A stretch of 64,000 nt of DNA from Flavobacteriaceae bacterium LSUCC0859 (GTDB taxonomy: Bacteria; Bacteroidota; Bacteroidia; Flavobacteriales; Flavobacteriaceae). A program made the position numbers and the translations under genes. The DNA lies in assembly GCA_022239325.1 (NCBI GenBank), contig JAKOGP010000001.1, forward strand, positions 268,860 through 332,859. Reading direction: 5' to 3'. A model generated the notes under the pieces. The model was given only the letters and a program-made list of their open reading frames with translations, did not search any database and was not told where the DNA came from. Of this stretch, positions 36,050 through 45,316 are shown one piece after another; the first letter of the stretch is position 1; every line of letters starts with the position of its first letter.

Positions 36050-37150
36050 CTACTTAGATTGTTTAATCACAGACCATTGAGCCTCTGTAATTGCATTCCC
36101 ATCAAAAAAAGAAACCCCATTAGCACCATGATCTCTGGCTTGTTCAATAGCTAAAGCCAACTCGTTGGCAGTCATAGGCGGCACGTAAATACCGGTGTGT
36201 AAACCTATCCCCTTACCCTCTAAATCACGAACTCCCTGAGCCGTAGCAAAACCAATCCAGTCTACCCCCTCATTGTAAAAACTATTATATATCATGGGTA
36301 AAACTGCGTCTATATTCCATTTATCCCATCGCTGACGCACCATATGATCTGCCATTTCTGGATAGGGAAAAACCGCTGCAGTAAGTTGTTTATTTTGGGC
36401 ATGAACTATATCATAAGCCTCGTCTACGATACTTTTCACCTTGTTAAGTCTAAATTGTTTCCATTCTATATCAATCTCCGGATGCGCCATTTCCAGGGGA
36501 TTTCTATGGTGTTTTTCTTGAAACTCAGCCACACAAACTTCACAATAACAAAAATCAAATTCTGGCAATTCTGTGTCTTGAACCAGATCGTATTTTGGCA
36601 GTAAACCCACCGGCAAATAAATGTCAGAATACCTAATATAATCTAAATGAACACTGGCTACCCCAGGCACTTTAGCCAAGCCAGAAACCAAGGAAAGCAC
36701 ATGATTTCTAGAAGCCTCTCTAGTAGGACACATCCATTTGTAATAGCCCACATAAGGTGGCTGATCATAGCAAGATTTACCGTCTCTGCTCACCGCATAC
36801 CATTCCGGATGTTTCTCTGCCTCTGCATCTCCAGGCCTATTTATAGCCATAATCCAAGCGTGTACCTCTAGGCCTGCGGCCGATGCTATAGGCACCAATC
36901 GCTCCAGTAAACTAGGACTGGTGTTGGTGTTAATCAAAACCGCATCTATACCATTTGCTGCATATGTTGAAAATTCAATTTCGTAGTCTACATCTAACTT
37001 ATCTGCTGAAGCGGTAGTCCATACCCAATATTTAAAATCAGGGCCTTCATGTACTTGCGCCGGTTTCACGGGGGGCTTACAAGCATTAAAAAAAAGCGAT
37101 AAGCTAAGGGCCAAGCCAAATAATCTGAAAGATGTTTTAAGGGTTGTCAT
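36050..37150 (-). CDS. Putative glycoside hydrolase-like TIM-barrel lipoprotein
   Basis: From the ATG at 37150 it is a 366-residue lipoprotein (LSLSLFFNAC lipobox) resembling hypothetical GH families (GHL6/GHL10) with a TIM barrel. The evidence is HLDYIRYSD, the Cys-rich loop CYCEVCVAEFQEKHH typical of such barrels, and AVLPMIYNSFYNEG. The start overlaps the stop of the CBM9-like gene by 14 nt, implying translational coupling. A start 26 codons upstream would remove the clean signal peptide. The catalytic acids are not assigned, and the substrate is unknown. Confidence 0.78.
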   Translation of the reverse strand: MTTLKTSFRLFGLALSLSLFFNACKPPVKPAQVHEGPDFKYWVWTTASADKLDVDYEIEFSTYAANGIDAVLINTNTSPSLLERLVPIASAAGLEVHAWIMAINRPGDAEAEKHPEWYAVSRDGKSCYDQPPYVGYYKWMCPTREASRNHVLSLVSGLAKVPGVASVHLDYIRYSDIYLPVGLLPKYDLVQDTELPEFDFCYCEVCVAEFQEKHHRNPLEMAHPEIDIEWKQFRLNKVKSIVDEAYDIVHAQNKQLTAAVFPYPEMADHMVRQRWDKWNIDAVLPMIYNSFYNEGVDWIGFATAQGVRDLEGKGIGLHTGIYVPPMTANELALAIEQARDHGANGVSFFDGNAITEAQWSVIKQSK

Positions 37151-38216
37151 AAGTGCTAAATTTTCCTGAGGTATTAATTTGTAGAATTTCATGGGTAAAA
37201 GGACTTTCCGCAGAAAGTATAAATCCATTTGGTATTGGCGTGAGCTTTAAGTTCACTTCCTTCCCAAATAGAACCCCTTGAGGCTGCCATGAGACGGCTG
37301 CTAAAGGGGTGTTGTTTTTGTATGCAGCAAGTAGTTTTCTGTACTGCTCATACATAAACCATTTGAGAGCCTCCTGCTTTGGAATTTCAAATTCCGTTTT
37401 ATTCATAGGTGTGTTTTCACTAAAATAAACATAGCCCCATTTTTCTGGTTCATGCATATTTATAACGCCCTGTGCAGACCACACCCAATTGTATTCAGGT
37501 AAATATGTACCCTTGGCATTTCGTTTTCTAGAATACTTTTGGCCCTGAAGCTCATAGTCCCAGTGGACCCTAGAAAAACCCATCCGCCAAAACTCACCAA
37601 CTGGAGGCACTCGCCCTGAGCTAGCTTCTTGGAGTGCCTTCCATGGAATGGCCACTTCTACAGCCCAAAAGCGATCTTGGTCTAAAGGATTGTTAAGTGT
37701 TCCCTCCACATGAACAGCAGATTGTAAACCTTGCAAGTTAAACTGATTTAAGACTTTTGGATTGTTCCTGTAAGGTGCCGTTAAAAATAAATCCCAAACC
37801 GTATTGAGCACATTTACTTCAAATTCTATATAATTGTGAGTGTCCCCATCTGGGTCTATGAAGATTTCAAAATCATTATTGTAAAAAATTACTGTATCTC
37901 GCTGTTTTAAGTCCCCCCAAATATGAGGCTCTTCCAGTTGGGCATAGACATAGAGATGGTCGGTGTCCCAAAGCATTTTCATGCGTGTCTTGTATTTGGG
38001 TACTTTGTGGCCTTCAATGTCTACAAATGGTTCTGACCAGGGTGCTGCCTCCCAGTCTTGTTCAAAAGCTAAACCGTCTATTTGAAGGAGTTGTGTAGCT
38101 TTATAAGTGGTGTAAGAACGTACTTTTTCAAAAGTACCTCCGGGATAACTTCCTTGCGCCTGAAGCCTTGTACTAGCTATTAAAAAGAAAAAAATATAAA
38201 AAATAAAAACTCTCAT
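37137..38216 (-). CDS. CBM9-like carbohydrate-binding protein
   Basis: A secreted 359-residue protein of the carbohydrate-binding family 9-like group. The signal peptide is RVFIFYIFFFLIASTRLQAQ from the ATG at 38216. The DOMON-type beta sandwich includes LQIDGLAFEQDWEAAPW, MLWDTDHLYVYAQLEEPHIW and DFEIFIDPDGDTHNYIEFE, the last resembling a calcium/sugar site. No catalytic domain was seen. Overlap with the GH-like gene suggests that the two proteins act together on one sugar polymer. Confidence 0.85.
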   Translation of the reverse strand: MRVFIFYIFFFLIASTRLQAQGSYPGGTFEKVRSYTTYKATQLLQIDGLAFEQDWEAAPWSEPFVDIEGHKVPKYKTRMKMLWDTDHLYVYAQLEEPHIWGDLKQRDTVIFYNNDFEIFIDPDGDTHNYIEFEVNVLNTVWDLFLTAPYRNNPKVLNQFNLQGLQSAVHVEGTLNNPLDQDRFWAVEVAIPWKALQEASSGRVPPVGEFWRMGFSRVHWDYELQGQKYSRKRNAKGTYLPEYNWVWSAQGVINMHEPEKWGYVYFSENTPMNKTEFEIPKQEALKWFMYEQYRKLLAAYKNNTPLAAVSWQPQGVLFGKEVNLKLTPIPNGFILSAESPFTHEILQINTSGKFSTYDNP

Positions 38217-38402
38217 GCAGTTTGAGGTTTGGTGGCTTATAGACTTAAAATTACAAATCAAAAACCAGCTGATGGCTTAGAAATGAAAATAAATTTTAAT
38301 CTCTTTTGCTCACAAATTTTTCTAATTTTAGAAAATATCTAACATATTTTAGACCAATGACTTAAAGTGGAAGTCAGACACCACTCCTTAAAAAATTAAA
38401 GC

Positions 38403-39491
38403 TTGATAGCAGACAAAGACATAGAGGCGCTATTAGCCCCAAGTAACTACGGAAGTAAATACACCATAACCAAAAGGCACCATGTGATTTTTTGGACCAT
38501 TTACATTTTGTTTAATACCCTTAGGTGGGGAAGCTATTTTGACGACTATACCTATTCGCTAAAAACGAACTTATTGGGATTCCCCATCCATATGGCACTC
38601 GCATACTTAAATGTGTATGTCCTCATGCCCAAATTTGTGTACAAACGCAAATATTTGAGCTATTCTGTGCTCGTGTTTTTGGCACTATTCCTTATGCTTT
38701 TTGTGAAATATTACCTCACTTACTATTTAGTGAGCACCAATGTATGGCCAGAAGGACCCGAGGAACCCAATGGCTTAAATTTCAATTATGCGGTTCAAAT
38801 GATGTTAGGAGAGTTTTATGTGGTAGCCTTTGTTACCGCTATAAAAGTGACCATAGATTGGTTGGGAGAAAACGACAGATTTAATGAATTGGAAAAACGA
38901 CAGCTTGCCACAGAACTGCGTTTTCTAAGAACCCAGGTATCTCCTCACTTTTTTTTTAACACCCTAAATAACATCTATGCCCTCACCCTAAGTAAGTCTG
39001 ACAAGGCTCCAGAAGTAGTTTTAAAACTGTCAGATCTCATGCGCTATTTACTGTACGCTACTAAAAAAAGAAAACAAGACTTAGCCCTAGAACTACAAAG
39101 CATACAAAATTATATAGACCTGGAACGCATTCGCTTTAATGAAGAATTACATATCTCGGTTTCTATACAAGGCAATCCCAAACATAAAAAAATTGCCCCT
39201 ATGTTACTCATGCCTTTTGTAGAGAATGCTTTTAAGCATGGAGTTAACCATCATATTGGTGCTGCAGAAATAATCCTTGAGGCTACCGTGGAGGGAGACT
39301 TTCTAAATTTTAGGATAAGTAACACCATCCCAGAAAAAACTTCAAAATCAAAAAAAGACATCAAAAATAGCGGTATTGGACTTACCAATGTCAAAAAGAG
39401 ATTAGAGCTAGGGTATAGCGCTAAAGACTACGAATTAACTACCAAAGAAACCAACCAACTTTATATCGTGGAACTAAAAATTAAAGTATGA
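38403..39491 (+). CDS. LytS/YehU-type sensor histidine kinase
   Basis: Membrane sensor kinase with four hydrophobic segments in the first 160 residues and a cytosolic His_kinase domain. The phospho-acceptor His is in QVSPHFFFNTLNNIYA, the N box is MPFVENAFKHGV and the G box is GIGLTNVKKRLELGY. It starts at TTG (38403): an in-frame stop lies two codons upstream, and the next ATG would delete the first helix. It overlaps the response regulator gene by 4 nt. Signal unknown; it sits between the CBM9/GH pair and the cytochrome-like operon and could control either. Confidence 0.92.
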   Translation: MIADKDIEALLAPSNYGSKYTITKRHHVIFWTIYILFNTLRWGSYFDDYTYSLKTNLLGFPIHMALAYLNVYVLMPKFVYKRKYLSYSVLVFLALFLMLFVKYYLTYYLVSTNVWPEGPEEPNGLNFNYAVQMMLGEFYVVAFVTAIKVTIDWLGENDRFNELEKRQLATELRFLRTQVSPHFFFNTLNNIYALTLSKSDKAPEVVLKLSDLMRYLLYATKKRKQDLALELQSIQNYIDLERIRFNEELHISVSIQGNPKHKKIAPMLLMPFVENAFKHGVNHHIGAAEIILEATVEGDFLNFRISNTIPEKTSKSKKDIKNSGIGLTNVKKRLELGYSAKDYELTTKETNQLYIVELKIKV

Positions 39492-40201
39492 TTTTAAAAA
39501 CCATTATAATAGACGACGAGCCACTAGCGGTGAGTGTCCTAGAAAATTACTGCAAAGAGATACAGGAGATAGAAGTTTTACAAACTTTTAACAATGCGGT
39601 AGCTGCTGCTACATTTGTTCAAGAACAGCAGCCAGACCTCATTTTTTTAGACATTAATATGCCTATTTTAGACGGTCTTTCTTTTTTAAAAAGTTTGGTA
39701 GTAAAGCCTATGGTGATCATGACCACAGCATATGAGTCTCACGCTTTGGAAAGCTTTGAACTTCAGGCGATAGATTACCTGGTAAAACCCATCCCTTTTC
39801 CTAGATTTTTATCTGCAGTTCAAAGAGTGATAGCCCTTTCAAATGGATGGCAGAATCCAGAAAAAAAATTAGATGCCCACAAAAGTATTTTCGTAAAAGT
39901 AGACAAAAAGAAACTTCAAAAAATAGATTTAAATAGCATTGTCCTTATAGAGAGCCTAAAGGACTACATTCGTATTAAAACAGACCAAGGAAAGTATATT
40001 ATACACAAAACCCTGAGTAGTTTTACCGAAGAATTACCCTCGGATAAATTTATCAGAATACACCGCTCATTTACTATTGCCATAGACAGGGTAGAAGCGG
40101 TAGAGGGAAATAGCCTAGAAATACAAGGACAACGCCTCACTATTGGAAGGAGCTATATCACAGAGGTGAAAGCTAGAATTCTCCAAAATCTAATTAGCTA
40201 A
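39488..40201 (+). CDS. LytTR-family response regulator
   Basis: Cytosolic regulator paired with the LytS-like kinase. The receiver domain (about 1-120) has DDEPLAVSVL, phospho-acceptor Asp in DLIFLDINMP, Thr in TTAYESHA and Lys in DYLVKPI. The C-terminal LytTR domain has LIESLKDYIRIKT and FIRIHRSFTIAIDRV, and ends with LTIGRSY. It would bind paired direct repeats upstream of target genes. ATGA overlap with the kinase gene. Confidence 0.95.
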   Translation: MILKTIIIDDEPLAVSVLENYCKEIQEIEVLQTFNNAVAAATFVQEQQPDLIFLDINMPILDGLSFLKSLVVKPMVIMTTAYESHALESFELQAIDYLVKPIPFPRFLSAVQRVIALSNGWQNPEKKLDAHKSIFVKVDKKKLQKIDLNSIVLIESLKDYIRIKTDQGKYIIHKTLSSFTEELPSDKFIRIHRSFTIAIDRVEAVEGNSLEIQGQRLTIGRSYITEVKARILQNLIS

Positions 40202-40359
40202 TTTTTGACTACTGCTTTTGATCCTCCAAAAAAACTAGAGAGCGGGTTATTGGTAGTCTTTGATTTTCCCTTGGTCAATTCAAAACTGCTATTAGTCTAA
40301 TTTTATTGTGCAAGGCACTTTAAATCACAATCTTAGATAAAATTGCGATTTAAAAATCT

Positions 40360-42732
40360 ATGAATTTTTACCCCACTTTTTTGGCAAAGCACAAGGCTTC
40401 TGGATCCGTTTGCATAGCGTTCTCCCTGTTTGTTTTACTTTGGGCTTGTAAGAATAACAGCCCAGCACCCTCCTACACTCCTCTTTCAGTAGGGGCTCAA
40501 AAAGTTCCCGACTCCATTGACTTTACCTTTCACGTAAAACCCATTCTATCCGACCGCTGTTTTAAATGTCATGGACCAGATAAAAATGCAGTAGAAGGGG
40601 GGCTTTCGCTGCATACTGCAGCGGGCGCCTACCAGGCGCTTGGACAGGCAGCAGACCATGCCGCCATAGTTCCCTTTAACACAGAAAAGAGCAGCTTGGT
40701 AGACCGTATATACAGTACAGATGCTGCGGTCCAAATGCCCCCTCCAGAGTCCAATTTAAGCTTGGAGGACTACGAAAAAGAAATATTAAAAAAGTGGATT
40801 GCCCAGGGGGCCGTTTACAAGGAGCACTGGGCTTTTATTAAACCAGAAAAACAAGAGGTACCAAAAATTCAATCGGACTGGGGAAGCAATGAAATAGATG
40901 CTTTTGTCTTAAAAAAAATGAGGCAAAAAGGCTTATCTCCCAGTGAACCAGCAGACAAAGCCACCCTTGCCAGAAGGGTGTATTTAGATCTAACCGGACT
41001 GCCACCCAGCCCAGAGGAGATAGAGGAATTTATAAATGACACCCATCCCAAGGCATATGAAAATCTCATTGAATCTCTTTTTAAAACGGATGATTACGCA
41101 GAACATATGACCGCAGAATGGCTCTCTATAGCACGTTATGCAGACACTCATGGCTACCAAGACGATTTTGAGAGAACCATGTGGCCATGGAGAGATTGGG
41201 TCATTCACGCCTTTAAAAAAAATATGCCCTATGATCAATTTGTGACCTATCAGTTGGCGGGAGACCAGCTTCCAGAGCCCACAAAAGAACAGCTTTTGGC
41301 AACTGGCTTTAACAGAAATCACAAAATCACTTTTGAGGGCGGTGTGATACCAGAGGAATATCGCGTAGAATACGTAGAGGATAGAACCAATACTTTTGGC
41401 ACGGCCTTTCTAGGACTAACTATGGAATGCGCTAGGTGTCACGATCACAAATACGACCCCATCTCTCAAAAAAATCACTTTGAACTCTTTAGCTTCTTTA
41501 ACAATTTAGATGAAAAAGGCCTGGTGTCTGACAGAAATGAGGTGCCTGCTCCTCGTATGAAGGTCTCTGAACAAGACATAGAAGGAGTTCTTTCTTTTAT
41601 CAATAACAGAGGCGTAAGCGGTATGGCACCTAAAAAAGAAATGGAGCTCATGGTCATGAGAGACATGGAGCAAGCCAGGCCCACCTTTATTTTAAACAGA
41701 GGAGCCTATGACCAACCAAGCGAACAGGTGTTTCCTAGTACCCCAGAAAAAATTCTCCCCTTCCCAGAGGAGTTTCCAAAAAACAGATTGGGACTCTCTA
41801 AGTGGTTGTTTCATAAAGACCACCCGCTTACGGCCAGAGTAGCTGTTAATAGAATTTGGCAGCGTTTTTTTGGCAACGGATTGGTAGCGAGCAGTTATGA
41901 CTTTGGCAACCAAGGCAGCCTGCCAACCCACCCAGAATTATTAGACTTTTTAGCCATTAAATACCGTGAAGAGGGTTGGAACACCAACCAATTAATTAGT
42001 TATATACTGCAGTCAGACACCTACAAACAGTCTAGTAAAATGACCCCTGAATTGCTAGAAATAGACCCTGAAAACAAATGGCTGGCTAGGGCCACCAGAA
42101 TGAGACTTTCTGCAGAAACCATAAGGGACCAGGCCTTGGCCATTAGCGGTTTGCTGGTAAAGGAAGTAGGTGGCCCCAGTGTAAAGCCGTATCAGCCCGA
42201 AGGGCTATGGAAAGAGACTACAGGTGGGGGTGGCGGAAGTACAGCTAATTATGTAATTGGCTCCGGAGAAGACTTGTATAGAAAAAGTATTTACACCTTT
42301 TGGAAAAGAACAGTCCCGCCTCCTAGCATGCTTACTTTTGACGCTTCTAATAGAGATTTGTGCCAGGTTAAAACGGCCCAAACCAACACCCCACTTCAGG
42401 CATTGGTGCTATTAAATGACCCGCAAATGATTGAGGCCTCTAGACAGTTGGCATGGAAGGCAAGCAGGAAAAATGAAGATTTGGTCCATCAATTAAACTA
42501 TATGTATTTGTCTGCAACTGGGCACGAAGCCAATGAGAAAATCATAGGCTTACTTAAAAATTTATACCAAGATATGTTGGCACAGGTTCAAAGTAATGCA
42601 GTAAACACAGAGGCATATTTGAGTATTGGACAAAAACAACTTGAAGATCTAGCGCCCACAGAGGAGTTTTCTGCACTCTCTCTTACTGCCCATACCATAC
42701 TAAATCTAGATCAAACCATAACCAGAAGCTAA
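40360..42732 (+). CDS. PSCyt1-DUF1549-DUF1553 lipoprotein (cytochrome c-like)
   Basis: A 790-residue Planctomycetes-type protein. A lipobox with Cys30 (VLLWAC) is followed by the PSCyt1 domain with a c-heme motif C67-x-x-C70-H71 (CFKCH). DUF1549 follows (LPPSPEEIEEF to about residue 370) with a second CxxCH (CARCH, near 357) followed by DHKYDPIS. DUF1553 fills the C-terminal half (WQRFFGNGLV and DYGNQGSLPTHPELLDFLA-like residues). Function is unknown; the haem sites suggest redox activity in the periplasm or at the surface. It leads a five-gene operon, with DUF1501 starting 1 nt after its stop. Confidence 0.92.
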   Translation: MNFYPTFLAKHKASGSVCIAFSLFVLLWACKNNSPAPSYTPLSVGAQKVPDSIDFTFHVKPILSDRCFKCHGPDKNAVEGGLSLHTAAGAYQALGQAADHAAIVPFNTEKSSLVDRIYSTDAAVQMPPPESNLSLEDYEKEILKKWIAQGAVYKEHWAFIKPEKQEVPKIQSDWGSNEIDAFVLKKMRQKGLSPSEPADKATLARRVYLDLTGLPPSPEEIEEFINDTHPKAYENLIESLFKTDDYAEHMTAEWLSIARYADTHGYQDDFERTMWPWRDWVIHAFKKNMPYDQFVTYQLAGDQLPEPTKEQLLATGFNRNHKITFEGGVIPEEYRVEYVEDRTNTFGTAFLGLTMECARCHDHKYDPISQKNHFELFSFFNNLDEKGLVSDRNEVPAPRMKVSEQDIEGVLSFINNRGVSGMAPKKEMELMVMRDMEQARPTFILNRGAYDQPSEQVFPSTPEKILPFPEEFPKNRLGLSKWLFHKDHPLTARVAVNRIWQRFFGNGLVASSYDFGNQGSLPTHPELLDFLAIKYREEGWNTNQLISYILQSDTYKQSSKMTPELLEIDPENKWLARATRMRLSAETIRDQALAISGLLVKEVGGPSVKPYQPEGLWKETTGGGGGSTANYVIGSGEDLYRKSIYTFWKRTVPPPSMLTFDASNRDLCQVKTAQTNTPLQALVLLNDPQMIEASRQLAWKASRKNEDLVHQLNYMYLSATGHEANEKIIGLLKNLYQDMLAQVQSNAVNTEAYLSIGQKQLEDLAPTEEFSALSLTAHTILNLDQTITRS

Positions 42733-42733
42733 G

Positions 42734-44224
42734 ATGAGTGAAAAGAAAATTATTGAGGAACGCTCCTTACAATTAAACAGAAGGTCTTTTTTGGGAAAAA
42801 CAGCTTTGGGTCTAGGAGGTATTGGCTTAGCGTCTCTTCTAGGTACCCCCTACTTTAACAAGACAAAAAATGGTGTAATTACCTCAGCTAACCCGCAAAG
42901 TGGAATGAAAGGCGTATTAGATGGGCTGCATCATCCCGCCAAAATTAAAAGAGTAATCTACCTATTTCAAAGTGGTGGTCCCTCACAATTAGAGCTTTTT
43001 GATTACAAACCTCTGCTCAATAAAAGACGGGGAGAAGACCTTCCTGAATCTATTAGAAATGGTCAGAGGCTCACCGGAATGACCTCAGGACAGGACTCCT
43101 TCCCACTAGTGGGCTCTCAATTTGGTTTTAAACAATACGGCAACAACCCAGCCTGGATTAGCGATTTACTCCCATACACCGCCAAGGTAGCAGACGACAT
43201 CTGTGTTATTAACTCCATGTATACCGAGGCTATAAACCACGACCCGGCAGTTACTTTTTTTCAGACAGGTTCACAACAGCCAGGCAGGCCCAGTATAGGT
43301 TCCTGGTTATCTTATGGCTTGGGGAGTGAAAACGACAATCTACCAGCCTTTACAGTCTTGCTCTCTAGGGGTACTGGTAGGCCAAATGGTCAGCCTTTGT
43401 ACACCCGTTTGTGGGGGAATGGATTTTTGCATTCCTTGCATCAGGGGGTTCAATTTAGAGCCGCCAAAGACCCTGTCTTGTACTTAAATGACCCAGATGG
43501 AATGAACAAGGCCACCAAAAGACAGATGTTAGATCATTTGGCAGCGCTGAATGAGTCTGGTTATGAAGATTTTGGAGATCCTGAAATAAAGAGTAGGATT
43601 GCCCAATATGAAATGGCCTACAGAATGCAAACTTCTGTTCCTGATGTGATTAGTACTGAAAAAGAACCAGATTACATTTACAAAATGTATGGGGCAGACG
43701 CCAAAATCCCAGGAACCTTTGCCGCCAATTGTCTATTGGCAAGGCGTTTGGCAGAAAAAGATGTGCGTTTTATCCAATTGTACCACATGGGTTGGGACCA
43801 GCACGAAAATTTACCTGGAGCCATTGCCAAACAAGCCAAGGATGTAGATCAGGCCTCTGCCGCTCTAATTTCAGATCTGAAACAGCGTGGGCTTCTAGAA
43901 GACACGCTTGTCATATGGGGAGGAGAATTTGGTCGTACCAATTACTCCCAAGGCTTACTCACAGAAACCAATTATGGTAGAGACCACCACCCTAGGTCTT
44001 TTAGTATGTATATGGCTGGTGGTGGTATAAAGCCAGGTCTGTATGGAAAAACAGATGACTTTGGTTACAATATTGTAGAAAATCCTGTACACGTTCATGA
44101 TTTTCAAGCAACTATGCTTCATTTATTGGGTATTGATCATGAAAAATTCACCTATAAATACCAAGGAAGAAGATTTAGACTGACCGACGTGGAAGGCCAT
44201 GTCGTTCACGATATTTTAAGTTAA
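42734..44224 (+). CDS. DUF1501 protein with twin-arginine signal
   Basis: A 496-residue DUF1501 protein, a sulfatase/alkaline-phosphatase-like fold found beside DUF1553 genes. The N-terminus has a Tat motif (NRRSFLGKTALGLGGIG), so it is probably exported folded. Likely metal-site residues occur in AINHDPAVTFFQTG, YHMGWDQHEN, WGGEFGRTN and GRDHHPRS. Substrate unknown. It follows the DUF1553 gene by one base. Confidence 0.9.
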   Translation: MSEKKIIEERSLQLNRRSFLGKTALGLGGIGLASLLGTPYFNKTKNGVITSANPQSGMKGVLDGLHHPAKIKRVIYLFQSGGPSQLELFDYKPLLNKRRGEDLPESIRNGQRLTGMTSGQDSFPLVGSQFGFKQYGNNPAWISDLLPYTAKVADDICVINSMYTEAINHDPAVTFFQTGSQQPGRPSIGSWLSYGLGSENDNLPAFTVLLSRGTGRPNGQPLYTRLWGNGFLHSLHQGVQFRAAKDPVLYLNDPDGMNKATKRQMLDHLAALNESGYEDFGDPEIKSRIAQYEMAYRMQTSVPDVISTEKEPDYIYKMYGADAKIPGTFAANCLLARRLAEKDVRFIQLYHMGWDQHENLPGAIAKQAKDVDQASAALISDLKQRGLLEDTLVIWGGEFGRTNYSQGLLTETNYGRDHHPRSFSMYMAGGGIKPGLYGKTDDFGYNIVENPVHVHDFQATMLHLLGIDHEKFTYKYQGRRFRLTDVEGHVVHDILS

Positions 44225-44281
44225 AATAAGTGCTACAAAGACAAGACCTTGCCTTTTGCCCAACGAAGAATCTGATCCCCA

Positions 44282-45316
44282 ATGAATAGAAATCATTTTA
44301 TAAAGACCACCGCCGCTGGAATTATAGGGGTTTCTATGAGTTCATGGACTCATAGAGACTATAAAAATCTCAAGGATACCGTTATAGGACATGGCAGCCA
44401 CCGCTATAAGATAGACCTAAACTGGGGGGCGCTAAACCCCAATTACTTCCCTGTAAAAGACGCTCATGAGATGGTACAAGACCGGGCTGGACGTATTTAT
44501 TTACTCACCAATCACACCCAAAATAATGTATTAATTTACCAGACCGATGGCAAATTAGTTGGAAGTTGGGGCCACGAATACCCTGGAGCGCACGGTTTGA
44601 GTATTCACGATGAAAACGGAACGGAGTTCCTGTATATCTGTGACAATATGAGGCATGAGGTCATTAAAACCACCTTAGACGGAAAGCCCATTCAAGTTTT
44701 TCCTGTTCCGATGATCTCTGAGAAATACTCCCAAGCTAGCCAATATATTCCCACCGAAAGCTGTGTGGCTCCTAATGGAGATTTGTATGTAGCAGACGGT
44801 TATGGGGAACAATACATCCTTCATTACAACGCCAAAGGAGAACTTCTTCATGTATTTGGGGGAAAGGGAACAGAAAAACATCAATTTTTAAATGCCCATG
44901 GTATTTGTATAGACCAAAGACAGGGAAATCCCAGTCTTTTGATCACTGAAAGACAAGGTAATTCTCTGAAGAGATTTGACCTAAGCGGTAATTATATCTC
45001 AGAAACTAAATTGGAAGGGGCCTTTATCTGCAGACCGGTTATTCATAATACGGAGGTTTATTTAGCTACCATCTGGTCTGGAGATGGGGCTTCAAATAGT
45101 GGTTTTGTGTCTATTTTAGACGCGGAAAACAAAATGATATCGGCTCCCGGAGGGATTGCTCCAAAGTACCGTTCAGATGGAACACTAGAAAAAATGAGGC
45201 AGGGAATTAGAGTGTTCAAACACCCTCATGACGTCTGTGTAGACCGGGATGAAAACCTCTATGTGTGCCAGTGGAATGCTGGACAATCGTACCCTATTAA
45301 ATTAGTAAGAGTATGA
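44282..45316 (+). CDS. NHL-type/6-bladed beta-propeller protein
   Basis: A 344-residue exported protein. The signal-like N-terminus is NHFIKTTAAGIIGVSMSSW, without a clear RR pair. Propeller repeats are visible as GKLVGSWGHEYPGAHGLSI, CVAPNGDLYVADGYGEQYI and VCVDRDENLYVCQWNAGQS. Such NHL proteins often accompany DUF1501/DUF1553 pairs. It overlaps the next gene by 4 nt. Enzyme activity, such as lactonase or lyase, cannot be inferred. Confidence 0.83.
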   Translation: MNRNHFIKTTAAGIIGVSMSSWTHRDYKNLKDTVIGHGSHRYKIDLNWGALNPNYFPVKDAHEMVQDRAGRIYLLTNHTQNNVLIYQTDGKLVGSWGHEYPGAHGLSIHDENGTEFLYICDNMRHEVIKTTLDGKPIQVFPVPMISEKYSQASQYIPTESCVAPNGDLYVADGYGEQYILHYNAKGELLHVFGGKGTEKHQFLNAHGICIDQRQGNPSLLITERQGNSLKRFDLSGNYISETKLEGAFICRPVIHNTEVYLATIWSGDGASNSGFVSILDAENKMISAPGGIAPKYRSDGTLEKMRQGIRVFKHPHDVCVDRDENLYVCQWNAGQSYPIKLVRV

